In this document: positions 23,801 to 35,867 of the stretch, piece by piece
Layout: every line of letters starts with the position of its first letter
Position numbering within the stretch: the first letter of the stretch is position 1
DNA from: Phytophthora hibernalis
Lineage: Eukaryota; Oomycota; Peronosporomycetes; Peronosporales; Peronosporaceae
Assembly: GCA_012656075.1 (NCBI GenBank)
Contig: JAAKBF010000403.1
Coordinates: 744,001-808,000, forward strand
DNA: 64,000 nucleotides
Direction: 5' to 3'
Made by a program: the position numbers and the translations under genes
Notes under the pieces: generated by a model
What the model was told of the DNA's origin: nothing
The model's input: the letters and a program-made list of their open reading frames with translations, nothing else
Database searches by the model: none

Positions 23801-26800
23801 GATGACAGCGGTGCTCTCGCAGGTGGAGAGCGTGGCGGAGACGGACTCGGTGGTGGAAGCGACCAAGGCGGAGCCCGCAATGGAGGAAGCGGCTGCACCG
23901 GTCGAGACGAAGCCGGAGCCGGTGGCGGTGGATGCAGACGTGGACGCGGTGATGACAGCGGTGCTCTCGCAGGAGGAGAGCGTGGCGGAGATCAAGCCGG
24001 CGGTGGAAGCGACCATGGCGGAGCCCGCAATGGAGGAAGCGGCCGCACCGGTCGAGACGAAGCCGGAGCCGGTGGCGGGGATGCAGACGTGGACGCGGTG
24101 ATGACAGCGGTGCTCTCGCAGGTGGAGAGCGTGGCGGAGATCAAGCCGGCGGTGGAAGCGACCATGGCGGAGCCCGCAATGGAGGAAGCGGCTGCACCGG
24201 TCGAGACGAAGCCGGAGCCGGTGGCGGTGGTTGCAGACGTGGACGCGGTGATGACAGCGGTGCTCTCGCAGGTGGAGAGCGTGGCGGAGATCAAGCCGGC
24301 GGTGGAAGCGACCATGGCGGAGCCCGCAATGGAGGAAGCGGCCGCACCGGTCGAGACGAAGCCGGAGCCGGTGGCGGGGATGCAGACGTGGACGCGGTGA
24401 TGACAGCGGTGCTCTCGCAGGAGAGAGCGTGGCGGAGACGGACTCGGTGGTGGAAGCGACCAAGGCGGAGCCCGCAATGGAGGAAGCGGCTGCACCGGTC
24501 GAGACGAAGCCGGAGCCGGTGGCGGGGATGCAGATGTGGACGCGGTGATGACAGCGGTGCTCTCGCAGGTGGAGTGCGTGGCGGAGATCAAGCCGGCGGT
24601 GGAAGCGACCAAGGCGGAGCCCGCAATGGAGGAAGCGGCCGCACCGGTCGAGACGAAGCCGGAGCCGGTGGCGGGGATGCAGACGTGGACGCGGTGATGA
24701 CAGCGGTGCTCTCGCAGGTGGAGAGCGTGGCGGAGACGGACTCGGTGGTGGAAGCGACCATGGCGGAGCCCGCAATGGAGGAAGCGGCCGCACCGGTCGA
24801 GACGAAGCCGGAGCCGGTGGCGGGGATGCAGACGTGGACGCGGTGATGACAGCGGTGCTCTCGCAGGTGGAGAGCGTGGCGGAGACGGACGCGGTGGTGG
24901 AAGCGACCAAGGCGGAGCCCGCAATGGAGGAAGCGGCTGCACCGGTCGAGACGAAGCCGGAACCGGTGGCGGTGGTTGCAGACGTGGACGCGGTGATGAC
25001 AGCGGTGCTCTCGCAGGTGGAGAGCGTGGCGGAGACGGACGCGGTGGTGGAAGCGACCAAGGCGGAGCCCGCAATGGAGGAAGCGGCTGCACCGGTCGAG
25101 ACGAAGCCGGAGCCGGTGGCGGGGATGCAGACGTGGACGCGGTGATGACAGCGGTGCTCTCGCAGGTGGAGAACGTGGCGGAGACGGACCCGATGGTGGA
25201 AGCGACCAAGGCGGAGCCCGCAATGGAGGAAGCGGCTGCACCGGTCGAGACGAAGCCGGAGCCGGTGGCAGGGGATGCAGACGTGGACGCGGTGATGACA
25301 GCGGTGCTCTCGCAGGTGGAGAGCGTGGCGGAGACGGACTCGGTGGTGGAAGCGACCAAGGCGGAGCCCGCAATGGAGGAAGCGGCTGCACCGGTCGAGA
25401 CGAAGCCGGAGCCGGTGGCGGGGATGCAGACGTGGACGCGGTGATGACAGCGGTGCTCTCAGGAGGAGAGCGTGGCGGAGACGGACTCGGTGGTGGAAGC
25501 GACCAAGGCGGAGCCCGCAATGGAGGAAGCGGCTGCACCGGTCGAGACGAAGCCGGAGCCGGTGGCGGTGGATGCAGACGTGGACGCGGTGATGACAGCG
25601 GTGCTCTCGCAGGTGGAGAGCGTGGCGGAGACGGACTCGGTGGTGGAAGCGACCAAGGCGGAGCCCGCAATGGAGGAAGCGGCTGCACCGGTCGAGACGA
25701 AGCCGGAGCCGGTGGCGGGGATGCAGATGTGGACGCGGTGATGACAGCGGTGCTCTCGCAGGTGGAGTGCGTGGCGGAGACGGACCCGGTGGTGGAAGCG
25801 ACCAAGGCGGAGCCCGCAATGGAGAGCGGCCGCACCGGTCGAGACGAAGCCGGAGCCGGTGGCGGGGATGCAGATGTGGACGCGGTGATGACAGCGGTGC
25901 TCTCGCAGGTGGAGAACGTGGCGGAGACGGACCCGATGGTGGAAGCGACAAGGCGGAGCCCGCAATGGAGGAAGCAGCTGCACCGGTCGAGACGAAGCCG
26001 GAGCCGGTGGCAGGGATGCAGACGTGGACGCGGTGATGACAGCGGTGCTCTCGCAGGTGGAGCGTGGAGACGGACTCGGTGGTGGAAGCGACCAAGGCGG
26101 AGCCCGCAATGGAAGCGGCTGCACCGGTCGAGACGAAGCCGGAGCCAGTGGCGGTGGTTGCAGACGTGGACGCAGTGATGACAGCGTGCTCTCGCAGGTG
26201 GAAGCGTGGCGGAGACAGACTCGGTGGTGGAAGCGACCAAGGCGGAGCCCGCAATGGAAGCGGCTGCACCGGTCGAGACGAAGCCGGAGCCGGTGGCGGG
26301 GATGCAGACGTGGACGCGGTGATGACAGCGGTGCTCGCAGGAGGAGAGCGTGGCGGAGACGGACTCGGTGGTGGAAGCGACCAAGGCGGAGCCCGCAATG
26401 GAGGAAGCGGCTGCACCGGTCGAGACAAGCCGGAGCCGGTGGCGGTGGTTGCAGACGTGGTCGCGGTGATGACAGCGGTGCTCTCGCAGGTGGAGAGCGT
26501 GGCGGAGACGGACTCGGTGGTGGAAGCGACCAAGGCAGAGCCCGCAATGGAAAGCGGCTGCACCGGTCGAGACGAAGCCGGAGCCGGTGGCGGGGATGCA
26601 GATGTGGACGCGGTGATGACAGCGGTGCTCTCGCAGGTGGAGTGCGTGGCGGAGACGGACCCGGTGGTGGAAGCGACCAAGGCGGAGCCCGCAATGGAGA
26701 AGCAGCCGCACCGGTCGAGACGAAGCCGGAGCCAGTGGCAGGGGATGCAGATGTGGACGCGGTGATGACAGCAGTGCTCTCGCAGGTGGAGAGCGTGGCG

Positions 26801-29800
26801 GAGACGGACCCGATGGTGGAAGCGACCAAGGCGGAGCCCGCAATGGAGGAAGCAGCTGCACCGGTCGAGACGAAGCCGGAGCCGGTGGCAGGGATGCAGA
26901 CGTGGACGCGGTGATGACAGCGGTGCTCTCGCAGGTGGAGAGCGTGGCGGAGACGGACTCGGTGGTGGAAGCGACCAAGGCGGAGCCCGCAATGGAGGAA
27001 GCGGCTGCACCGGTCGAGACGAAGCCGGAGCCGGTGGCGGTGGTTGCAGACGTGGACGCGGTGATGACAGCGGTGCTCTCGCAGGTGGAGTGCGTGGCGG
27101 AGATCAAGCCGGCGGTGGAAGCGACCATGGCGGAGCCCGCAATGGAGGAAGCGGCCGCACCGGTCGAGACGAAGCCGGAGCCGGTGGCGGTGGTTGCAGA
27201 CGTGGACGTGGTGATGACAGCGGTGCTCTCGCAGGTGGAGAGCGTGGCGGAGACGGACTCGGTGGTGGAAGCGACCAAGGCGGAGCCCGCAATGGAGGAA
27301 GCGGCTGCACCGGTCGAGACGAAGCCGGAACCGGTGGCGGGGATGCAGCTGTGGACGCGGTGATGACAGCGGTGCTCTCGCAGGTGGAGTGCGTGGCGGA
27401 GATCAAGCCGGTGGTGGAAGCGACCAAGGCGGAGCCCGCAATGGAGGAAGCAGCTGCACCGTCGAGACGAAGCCGGAACCGGTGGCGGGGATGCAGCTGT
27501 GGACGCGGTGATGACAGCGGTGCTCTCGCAGGTGGAGTGCGTGGCGGAGATCGGCCGGTGGTGGAAGCGACCAAGGCGGAGCCCGCAATGGAGAAGCGGC
27601 TGCACCGGTCGAGACGAAGCCGGAGCCGGTGGCGGTGGTTGCAGACGTGGACGCGGTGATGACAGCGGTGCTCTCGCAGGTGGAGAGCGTGGCGGAGATC
27701 AAGCCGGCGGTGGAAGCGACCATGGCGGAGCCCGCAATGGAGGAAGCGGCTGCACCGGTCGAGACGAAGCCGGAGCCGGTGGCGGTGGTTGCAGACGTGG
27801 ACGCGGTGATGACAGCGGTGCTCTCGCAGGTGGAGTGCGTGGCGGAGATCAAGCCGGCGGTGGAAGCGACCATGGCGGAGCCCGCAATGGAGAAGCGGCC
27901 GCACCGGTCGAGACGAAGCCGGAGCCGGTGGCGGTGGTTGCAGACGTGGACGCGGTGATGACAGCGGTGCTCTCGCAGGTGGAGAGCGTGGCGGAGACGG
28001 ACTCGGTGGTGGAAGCGACCAAGGCGGAGCCCGCAATGGAGGAAGCGGCTGCACCGGTCGAGACGAAGCCGGAACCGGTGGCGGGGATGCAGCTGTGGAC
28101 GCGGTGATGACAGCGGTGCTCTCGCAGGTGGAGTGCGTGGCGGAGATCAAGCCGGTGGTGGAAGCGACCAAGGCGGAGCCCGCAATGGAGGAAGCGGCTG
28201 CACCGGTCGAGACGAAGCCGGAACCGGTGGCGGGGATGCAGCGTGGACGCGGTGATGACAGCGGTGCTCTCGCAGGTGGAGAGCGTGGCGGAGATCAAGC
28301 CGGTGGTGGAAGCGACCAAGGCGGAGCCCGCAATGGAGGAAGCGGCTGCACCGGTCGAGACGAAGCCGGAGCCGGTGGCGGTGGTTGCAGACGTGGACGC
28401 GGTGATGACAGCGGTGCTCTCGCAGGTGGAGAGCGTGGCGGAGACGGACGCGGTGGTGGAAGCGACCAAGGCGGAGCCCGCAATGGAGGAAGCGGCTGCA
28501 CCGGTCGAGACGAAGCCGGAGCCGGTGGCGGTGGTTGCAGACGTGGACGCGGTGATGACAGCGGTGCTCTCGCAGGTGGAGGGCGTGGCGGAGATCAAGC
28601 CGGCGGTGGAAGCGACCATGGCGGAGCCCGCAATGGAGGAAGCGGCCGCACCGGTCGAGACGAAGCCGGAGCCGGTGGCGGTGGTTGCAGACGTGGACGC
28701 GGTGATGACAGCGGTGCTCTCGCAGGTGGAGAGCGTGGCGGAGACGGACTCGGTGGTGGAAGCGACCAAGGCGGAGCCCGCAATGGAGGAAGCGGCTGCA
28801 CCGGTCGAGACGAAGCCGGAGCCGGTGGCGGGGATGCAGACGTGGACGCGGTGATGACAGCGGTGCTCTCGCAGGTGGAGTGCGTGGCGGAGATCAAGCC
28901 GGTGGTGGAAGCGACCAAGGCGGAGCCCGCAATGGAGGAAGCGGCTGCACCGGTCGAGACGAAGCCGGAGCCGGTGGCGGTGGATGCAGACGTGGACGCG
29001 GTGATGACAGCGGTGCTCTCGCAGGTGGAGAGCGTGGCGGAGACGGACTCGGTGGTGGAAGCGACCAAGGCGGAGCCCGCAATGGAGGAAGCGGCTGCAC
29101 CGGTCGAGACGAAGCCGGAGCCGGTGGCGGGGATGCAGCGTGGACGCGGTGATGACAGCGGTGCTCTCGCAGGTGGAGTGCGTGGCGGAGATCAAGCCGG
29201 TGGTGGAAGCGACCAAGGCGGAGCCCGCAATGGAGGAAGCGGCTGCACCGGTCGAGACGAAGCCGGAGCCGGTGGCGGGGATGCAGACGTGGACGCGGTG
29301 ATGACAGCGGTGCTCTCGCAGGTGGAGTGCGTGGCGGAGATCAAGCCGGTGGTGGAAGCGACCAAGGCGGAGCCCGCAATGGAGGAAGCGGCTGCACCGG
29401 TCGAGACGAAGCCGGAGCCGGTGGCGGTGGTTGCAGACGTGGACGCGGTGATGACAGCGGTGCTCTCGCAGGTGGAGAGCGTGGCGGAGATCAAGCCGGC
29501 GGTGGAAGCGACCATGGCGGAGCCCGCAATGGAGGAAGCGGCCGCACCGGTCGAGACGAAGCCGGAGCCGGTGGCGGGGATGCAGACGTGGACGCGGTGA
29601 TGACAGCGGTGCTCTCGCAGGTGGAGTGCGTGGCGGAGATCAAGCCGGCGGTGGAAGCGACCATGGCGGAGCCCGCAATGGAGGAAGCGGCCGCACCGGT
29701 CGAGACGAAGCCGGAGCCGGTGGCGGTGGTTGCAGACGTGGACGCGGTGATGACAGCGGTGCTCTCGCAGGTGGAGAGCGTGGCGGAGACGGACTCGGTG

Positions 29801-32800
29801 GTGGAAGCGACCAAGGCGGAGCCCGCAATGGAGGAAGCGGCTGCACCGGTCGAGACGAAGCCGGAGCCGGTGGCGGGGATGCAGACGTGGACGCGGTGAT
29901 GACAGCGGTGCTCTCGCAGGTGGAGTGCGTGGCGGAGATCAAGCCGGTGGTGGAAGCGACCAAGGCGGAGCCCGCAATGGAGGAAGCGGCTGCACCGGTC
30001 GAGACGAAGCCGGAGCCGGTGGCGGGGATGCAGACGTGGACGCGGTGATGACAGCGGTGCTCTCGCAGGTGGAGAGCGTGGCGGAGATCAAGCCGGTGGT
30101 GGAAGCGACCAAGGCGGAGCCCGCAATGGAGGAAGCGGCTGCACCGGTCGAGACGAAGCCGGAGCCGGTGGCGGTGGTTGCAGACGTGGACGCGGTGATG
30201 ACAGCGGTGCTCTCGCAGGTGGAGAGCGTGGCGGAGATCAAGCCGGCGGTGGAAGCGACCATGGCGGAGCCCGCAATGGAGGAAGCGGCCGCACCGGTCG
30301 AGACGAAGCCGGAGCCGGTGGCGGGGATGCAGACGTGGACGCGGTGATGACAGCGGTGCTCTCGCAGGTGGAGAGCGTGGCGGAGATCAAGCCGGTGGTG
30401 GAAGCGACCATGGCGGAGCCCGCAATGGAGGAAGCGGCCGCACCGGTCGAGACGAAGCCGGAGCCGGTGGCGGGGATGCAGACGTGGACGCGGTGATGAC
30501 AGCGGTGCTCTCGCAGGTGGAGAGCGTGGCGGAGACGGACTCGGTGGTGGAAGCGACCAAGGCGGAGCCCGCAATGGAGGAAGCGGCTGCACCGGTCGAG
30601 ACGAAGCCGGAGCCGGTGGCGGGGATGCAGACGTGGACGCGGTGATGACAGCGGTGCTCTCGCAGGTGGAGTGCGTGGCGGAGATGAAGCCGGCGGTGGA
30701 AGCGACCAAGGCGGAGCCCGCAATGGAGGAAGCGGCCGCACCGGTCGAGACGAAGCCGGAGCCGGTGGCGGTGGTTGCAGACGTGGACGCGGTGATGACA
30801 GCGGTGCTCTCGCAGGTGGAGAGCGTGGCGGAGACGGACTCGGTGGTGGAAGCGACCAAGGCGGAGCCCGCAATGGAGGAAGCGGCTGCACCGGTCGAGA
30901 CGAAGCCGGAGCCGGTGGCGGGGGATGCAGACGTGGACGCGGTGATGACAGCGGTGCTCTCGCAGGTGGAGAGCGTGGCGGAGATCAAGCCGGTGGTGGA
31001 AGCGACCATGGCGGAGCCCGCAATGGAGGAAGCGGCCGCACCGGTCGAGACGAAGCCGGAGCCGGTGGCGGGGATGCAGACGTGGACGCGGTGATGACAG
31101 CGGTGCTCTCGCAGGTGGAGAGCGTGGCGGAGACGGACCCGGTGGTGGAAGCGACCAAGGCGGAGCCCGCAATGGAGGAAGCGGCTGCACCGGTCGAGAC
31201 GAAGCCGGAGCCGGTGGCGGGGATGCAGACGTGGACGCGGTGATGACAGCGGTGCTCTCGCAGGTGGAGAGCGTGGCGGAGATCAAGCCGGAGGTGGAAG
31301 CGACCATGGCGGAGCCCGCAATGGAGGAAGCGGCCGCACCGGTCGAGACGAAGCCGGAGCCGGTGGCGGGGATGCAGACGTGGACGCGGTGATGACAGCG
31401 GTGCTCTCGCAGGTGGAGAGCGTGGCGGAGACGGACCCGGCGGTGGAAGCGACCAAGGCGGAGCCCGCAATGGAGGAAGCGGCTGCACCGGTCGAGACGA
31501 AGCCGGAGCCGGTGGCGGGGATGCAGACGTGGACGCGGTGATGACAGCGGTGCTCTCGCAGGTGGAGAGCGTGGCGGAGACGGACCGGTGGTGGAAGCGA
31601 CCAAGGCGGAGCCCGCAATGGAGGAAGCGGCTGCACCGGTCGAGACGAAGCCGGAGCCGGTGGCGGGGGATGCAGACGTGGACGCGGTGATGACAGCGGT
31701 GCTCTCGCAGGAGGAGAGCGTGGCGGAGATCAAGCCGGCGGTGGAAGCGACCATGGCGGAGCCCGCAATGGAGGAAGCGGCCGCACCGGTCGAGACGAAG
31801 CCGGAGCCGGTGGCGGTGGATGCAGACGTGGACGCGGTGATGACAGCGGTGCTCTCGCAGGTGGAGAGCGTGGCGGAGATCAAGCCGGCGGTGGAAGCGA
31901 CCATGGCGGAGCCCGCAATGGAGGAAGCGGCCGCACCGGTCGAGACGAAGCCGGAGCCGGTGGCGGGGATGCAGACGTGGACGCGGTGATGACAGCGGTG
32001 CTCTCGCAGGTGGAGAGCGTGGCGGAGACGGACCCGGCGGTGGAAGCGACCAAGGCGGAGCCCGCAATGGAGGAAGCGGCTGCACCGGTCGAGACGAAGC
32101 CGGAGCCGGTGGCGGGGATGCAGACGTGGACGCGGTGATGACAGCGGTGCTCTCGCAGGTGGAGAGCGTGGCGGAGACGGACCCGATGGTGGAAGCGACC
32201 AAGGCGGAGCCCGCAATGGAGGAAGCGGCTGCACCGGTCGAGACGAAGCCGGAGCCGGTGGCAGGGGATGCAGACGTGGACGCGGTGATGACAGCGGTGC
32301 TCTCGCAGGTGGAGAGCGTGGCGGAGACAAGCCGGTGGTGGAAGCGACCAAGGCGGAGCCCGCAATGGAGGAAGCGGCTGCACCGGTCGAGACGAAGCCG
32401 GAGCCGGTGGCGGGGATGCAGACGTGGACGCGGTGATGACAGCGGTGCTCTCGCAGGTGGAGAGCGTGGCGGAGATCAAGCCGGCGGTGGAAGCGACCAA
32501 GGCGGAGCCCGCAATGGAGGAAGCGGCCGCACCGGTCGAGACGAAGCCGGAGCCGGTGGCGGTGGTTGCAGACGTGGACGCGGTGATGACAGCGGTGCTC
32601 TCGCAGGTGGAGAGCGTGGCGGAGATCAAGCCGGCGGTGGAAGCGACCATGGCGGAGCCCGCAATGGAGGAAGCGGCCGCACCGGTCGAGACGAAGCCGG
32701 AGCCGGTGGCGGGGGATGCAGACGTGGACGCGGTGATGACAGCGGTGCTCTCGCAGGTGGAGTGCGTGGCGGAGATCAAGCCGGCGGTGGAAGCGACCAA

Positions 32801-35290
32801 GGCGGAGCCCGCAATGGAGGAAGCGGCCGCACCGGTCGAGACGAAGCCGGAGCCGGTGGCGGGGATGCAGACGTGGACGCGGTGATGACAGCGGTGCTCT
32901 CGCAGGTGGAGAGCGTGGCGGAGACGGACCCGTGGTGGAAGCGACCAAGGCGGAGCCCGCAATGGAGGAAGCGGCTGCACCGAAGCCGGAGCCGGTGGCG
33001 GGGATGCAGACGTGGACGCGGTGATGACAGCGGTGCTCTCGCAGGTGGAGAGCGTGGCGGAGAAGCCGGCGGTGGAAGCGACCAAGGCGGAGCCCGCAAT
33101 GGAGGAAGCGGCTGCACCGGTCGAGACGAAGCCGGAGCCGGTGGCGGGGATGCAGACGTGGACGCGGTGATGACAGCGGTGCTCTCGCAGGAGGAGAGCG
33201 TGGCGGAGATCAAGCCGGCGGTGGAAGCGACCATGGCGGAGCCCGCAATGGAGGAAGCGGCCGCACCGGTCGAGACGAAGCCGGAGCCGGTGGCGGGGAT
33301 GCAGACGTGGACGCGGTGATGACAGCGGTGCTCTCGCAGGTGGAGAGCGTGGCGGAGATCAAGCCGGCGGTGGAAGCGACCATGGCGGAGCCCGCAATGG
33401 AGGAAGCGGCCGCACCGGTCGAGACGAAGCCGGAGCCGGTGGCGGTGGATGCAGACGTGGACGCGGTGATGACAGCGGTGCTCTCGCAGGTGGAGAGCGT
33501 GGCGGAGACGGACTCGGTGGTGGAAGCGACCAAGGCGGAGCCCGCAATGGAGGAAGCGGCTGCACCGGTCGAGACGAAGCCGGAGCCGGTGGCAGGGGAT
33601 GCAGACGTGGACGCGGTGATGACAGCGGTGCTCTCGCAGGTGGAGAGCGTGGCGGAGATCAAGCCGGCGGTGGAAGCGACCAAGGCGGAGCCCGCAATGG
33701 AGGAAGCGGCTGCACCGGTCGAGACGAAGCCGGAACCGGTGGCGGGGATGCAGCTGTGGACGCGGTGATGACAGCGGTGCTCTCGCAGGTGGAGTGCGTG
33801 GCGGAGATCAAGCCGGTGGTGGAAGCGACCAAGGCGGAGCTCGCAATGGAGGAAGCGGCTGCACCGGTCGAGACGAAGCCGGAGCCGGTGGCGGTGGTTG
33901 CAGACGTGGACGCGGTGATGACAGCGGTGCTCTCGCAGGTGGAGAGCGTGGCGGAGACGGACTCGGTGGTGGAAGCGACCAAGGCGGAGCCCGCAATGGA
34001 GGAAGCGGCTGCACCGGTCGAGACGAAGCCGGAGCCGGTGGCGGGGATGCAGACGTGGACGCGGTGATGACAGCGGTGCTCTCGCAGGTGGAGAGCGTGG
34101 CGGAGACGGACTCGGTGGTGGAAGCGACCAAGGCGGAGCCCGCAATGGAGGAAGCGGCTGCACCGGTCGAGACGAAGCCGGAGCCGGTGGCGGGGATGCA
34201 GATGTGGACGCGGTGATGACAGCGGTGCTCTCGCAGGTGGAGTGCGTGGCGGAGATCAAGCCGGAGGTGGAAGCGACCATGGCGGATCCCGCAATGGAGG
34301 AAGCGGCCGCACCGGTCGAGACGAAGCCGGAGCCGGTGGCGGGGATGCAGACGTGGACGCGGTGATGACAGCGGTGCTCTCGCAGGTGGAGAGCGTGGCG
34401 GAGACGGACCCGGTGGTGGAAGCGACCAAGGCGGAGCCCGCAATGGAGGAAGCGGCTGCACCGGTCGAGACGAAGCCGGAGCCGGTGGCAGGGGATGCAG
34501 ACGTGGACGCGGTGATGACAGCGGTGCTCTCGCAGGAGGAGAGCGTGGCGGAGATCAAGCCGGCGGTGGAAGCGACCAAGGCGGAGCCCGCAATGGAGGA
34601 AGCGGCTGCACCGGTCGAGACGAAGCCGGAGCCGGTGGCAGGGGATGCAGACGTGGACGCGGTGATGACAGCGGTGCTCTCGCAGGTGGAGAGCGTGGCG
34701 GAGACGGACTCGGTGGTGGAAGCGACCAAGGCGGAGCCCGCAATGGAGGAAGCGGCTGCACCGGTCGAGACGAAGCCGGAGCCGGTGGCGGGGATGCAGA
34801 CGTGGACGCGGTGATGACAGCGGTGCTCTCGCAGGTGGAGAGCGTGGCGGAGACGGACTCGGTGGTGGAAGCGACCAAGGCGGAGCCCGCAATGGAGGAA
34901 GCGGCTGCACCGGTCGAGACGAAGCCGGAGCCGGTGGCGGGGGATGCAGATGTGGACGCGGTGATGACAGCGGTGCTCTCGCAGGTGGAGTGCGTGGCGG
35001 AGATCAAGCCGGCGGTGGAAGCGACCATGGCGGATCCCGCAATGGAGGAAGCGGCCGCACCGGTCGAGACGAAGCCGGAGCCGGTGGCGGGGATGCAGAC
35101 GTGGACGCGGTGATGACAGCGGTGCTCTCGCAGGTGGAGAGCGTGGCGGAGACGGACCCGGTGGTGGAAGCGACCAAGGCGGAGCCCGCAATGGAGGAAG
35201 CGGCTGCACCGGTCGAGACGAAGCCGGAGCCGGTGGCAGGGATGCAGACGTGGACGCGGTGATGACAGCGGTGCTCTCGCAGGTGGAGAG
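20818..35290 (+). repeat. Tandem array of about 97 units of 149-150 bp (coding-like minisatellite)
   Basis: Units begin GTGCTCTCGCAGG... at 20818, 20968, 21118 and so on. The last full start is 35271; the 14,453 nt between first and last starts equal 97 steps at a mean of 149. The first seven units are exactly 150 nt and read as a 50-residue acidic repeat beginning VLSQEESVAETDPAVE and ending VADVDAVMTA. A second + frame reads as a Gly/Arg/Asp-rich repeat (GALAGGERGGDG...). The third + frame stops once per unit, at TGATGA. All three minus frames are stop-free. Many units have lost one G in a GGGGGATGC run (149 nt), which switches between the two open + frames. Scattered 1-4 nt losses concentrate at 25.4-26.9 kb. 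The array lies directly behind the TPR/IQ gene stop, whose tail resembles the unit, so it is probably that gene's 3' extension. Confidence 0.9.
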
Positions 35291-35452
35291 TGTGGTGGTG
35301 GTGGAAGCTTTACTCAAACCGGTGTTGTTGGCAATGATTTGGACCAAGCGTTGAGTCTTCGGTTGCTTGATGCGGAAGAAGTTCAATGCTTGGTGGAAGA
35401 CATTGTTGCTGTAATCGTGGCTATTGATGAGGCTTCGGGGTTTTATCATTGA
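35271..35452 (+). CDS. Unique 3' tail of the repeat ORF
   Basis: After the last repeat start the sequence becomes unique but stays coding-like. In the Gly-rich frame it reads GGGGSFTQTGVVGNDLDQ and then a helical end with LRLLDAEEVQCLVEDIV, to a TGA at 35450-35452. In the acidic frame it reads VVVVEALLKPVLLAMIWTKR and stops at about 35354. Adding one A near 35333 would join the acidic frame to the same helical end. Either way a real C-terminus seems likely, and it suggests that the array is translated. Which frame is used cannot be settled here. Confidence 0.45.
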
Positions 35453-35645
35453 AACCCGACGACATGCGAGCACCCGAAGCAACATCATATTGACTACCGA
35501 ATCGCTCTTCCCAAATACTATTCGAAACGGGGCTGCGCATAAATTTCAACGATGATAGTTTTGAAAGTTCGAAGCGAGAGGAATGCATTTATTTGCATGC
35601 ACATTGCAGTGCAATTTGAAATGGACGTTACCATCCACCTACAGA

Positions 35646-35844
35646 CAGGGCTCGGAAAAAATAATTATAATAAAATAACTATAGTATTATATTGACGGAA
35701 TTACTTATTATTGGCAAACCAAGTTTTCCGTAAAATATGAAATTGACCCCGTAATAAGTATATTGCCTTTTACTACAAATATTGCAGTTACGTATTATTT
35801 TCTGAGAAACGAGTACAATTTTATATTTTATTTTCCGAGCCCTG
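35646..35844. mobile_element. Short hAT-type MITE with 8-bp target duplication
   Basis: The left end CAGGGCTCGGAAAA (35646-35659) is the exact inverse of the right end TTTTCCGAGCCCTG (35831-35844). Both sides are flanked by CCTACAGA (35638-35645 and 35845-35852). The 199-bp interior is AT-rich and non-coding. The perfect target duplication points to a fairly young insertion. It lies just beyond the stop codon of the kinesin gene, between that gene and the array tail. Confidence 0.9.
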
Positions 35845-35867
35845 CCTACAGAGCCTGCCGATCACGT

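Noticed and set aside
20818..35290. CRISPR array
   Set aside because: Units are 149-150 bp and directly adjoining, with no unique spacers, in a eukaryotic gene context.
21749..35488. Minus-strand open frames of up to 1753 codons across the tandem array
   Set aside because: They arise because the unit has no stop on that strand in any frame. They are Pro/Arg/His- or Ser/Thr/Ala-rich translations, change frame at each 149-nt unit, and have no start context or unique ends.
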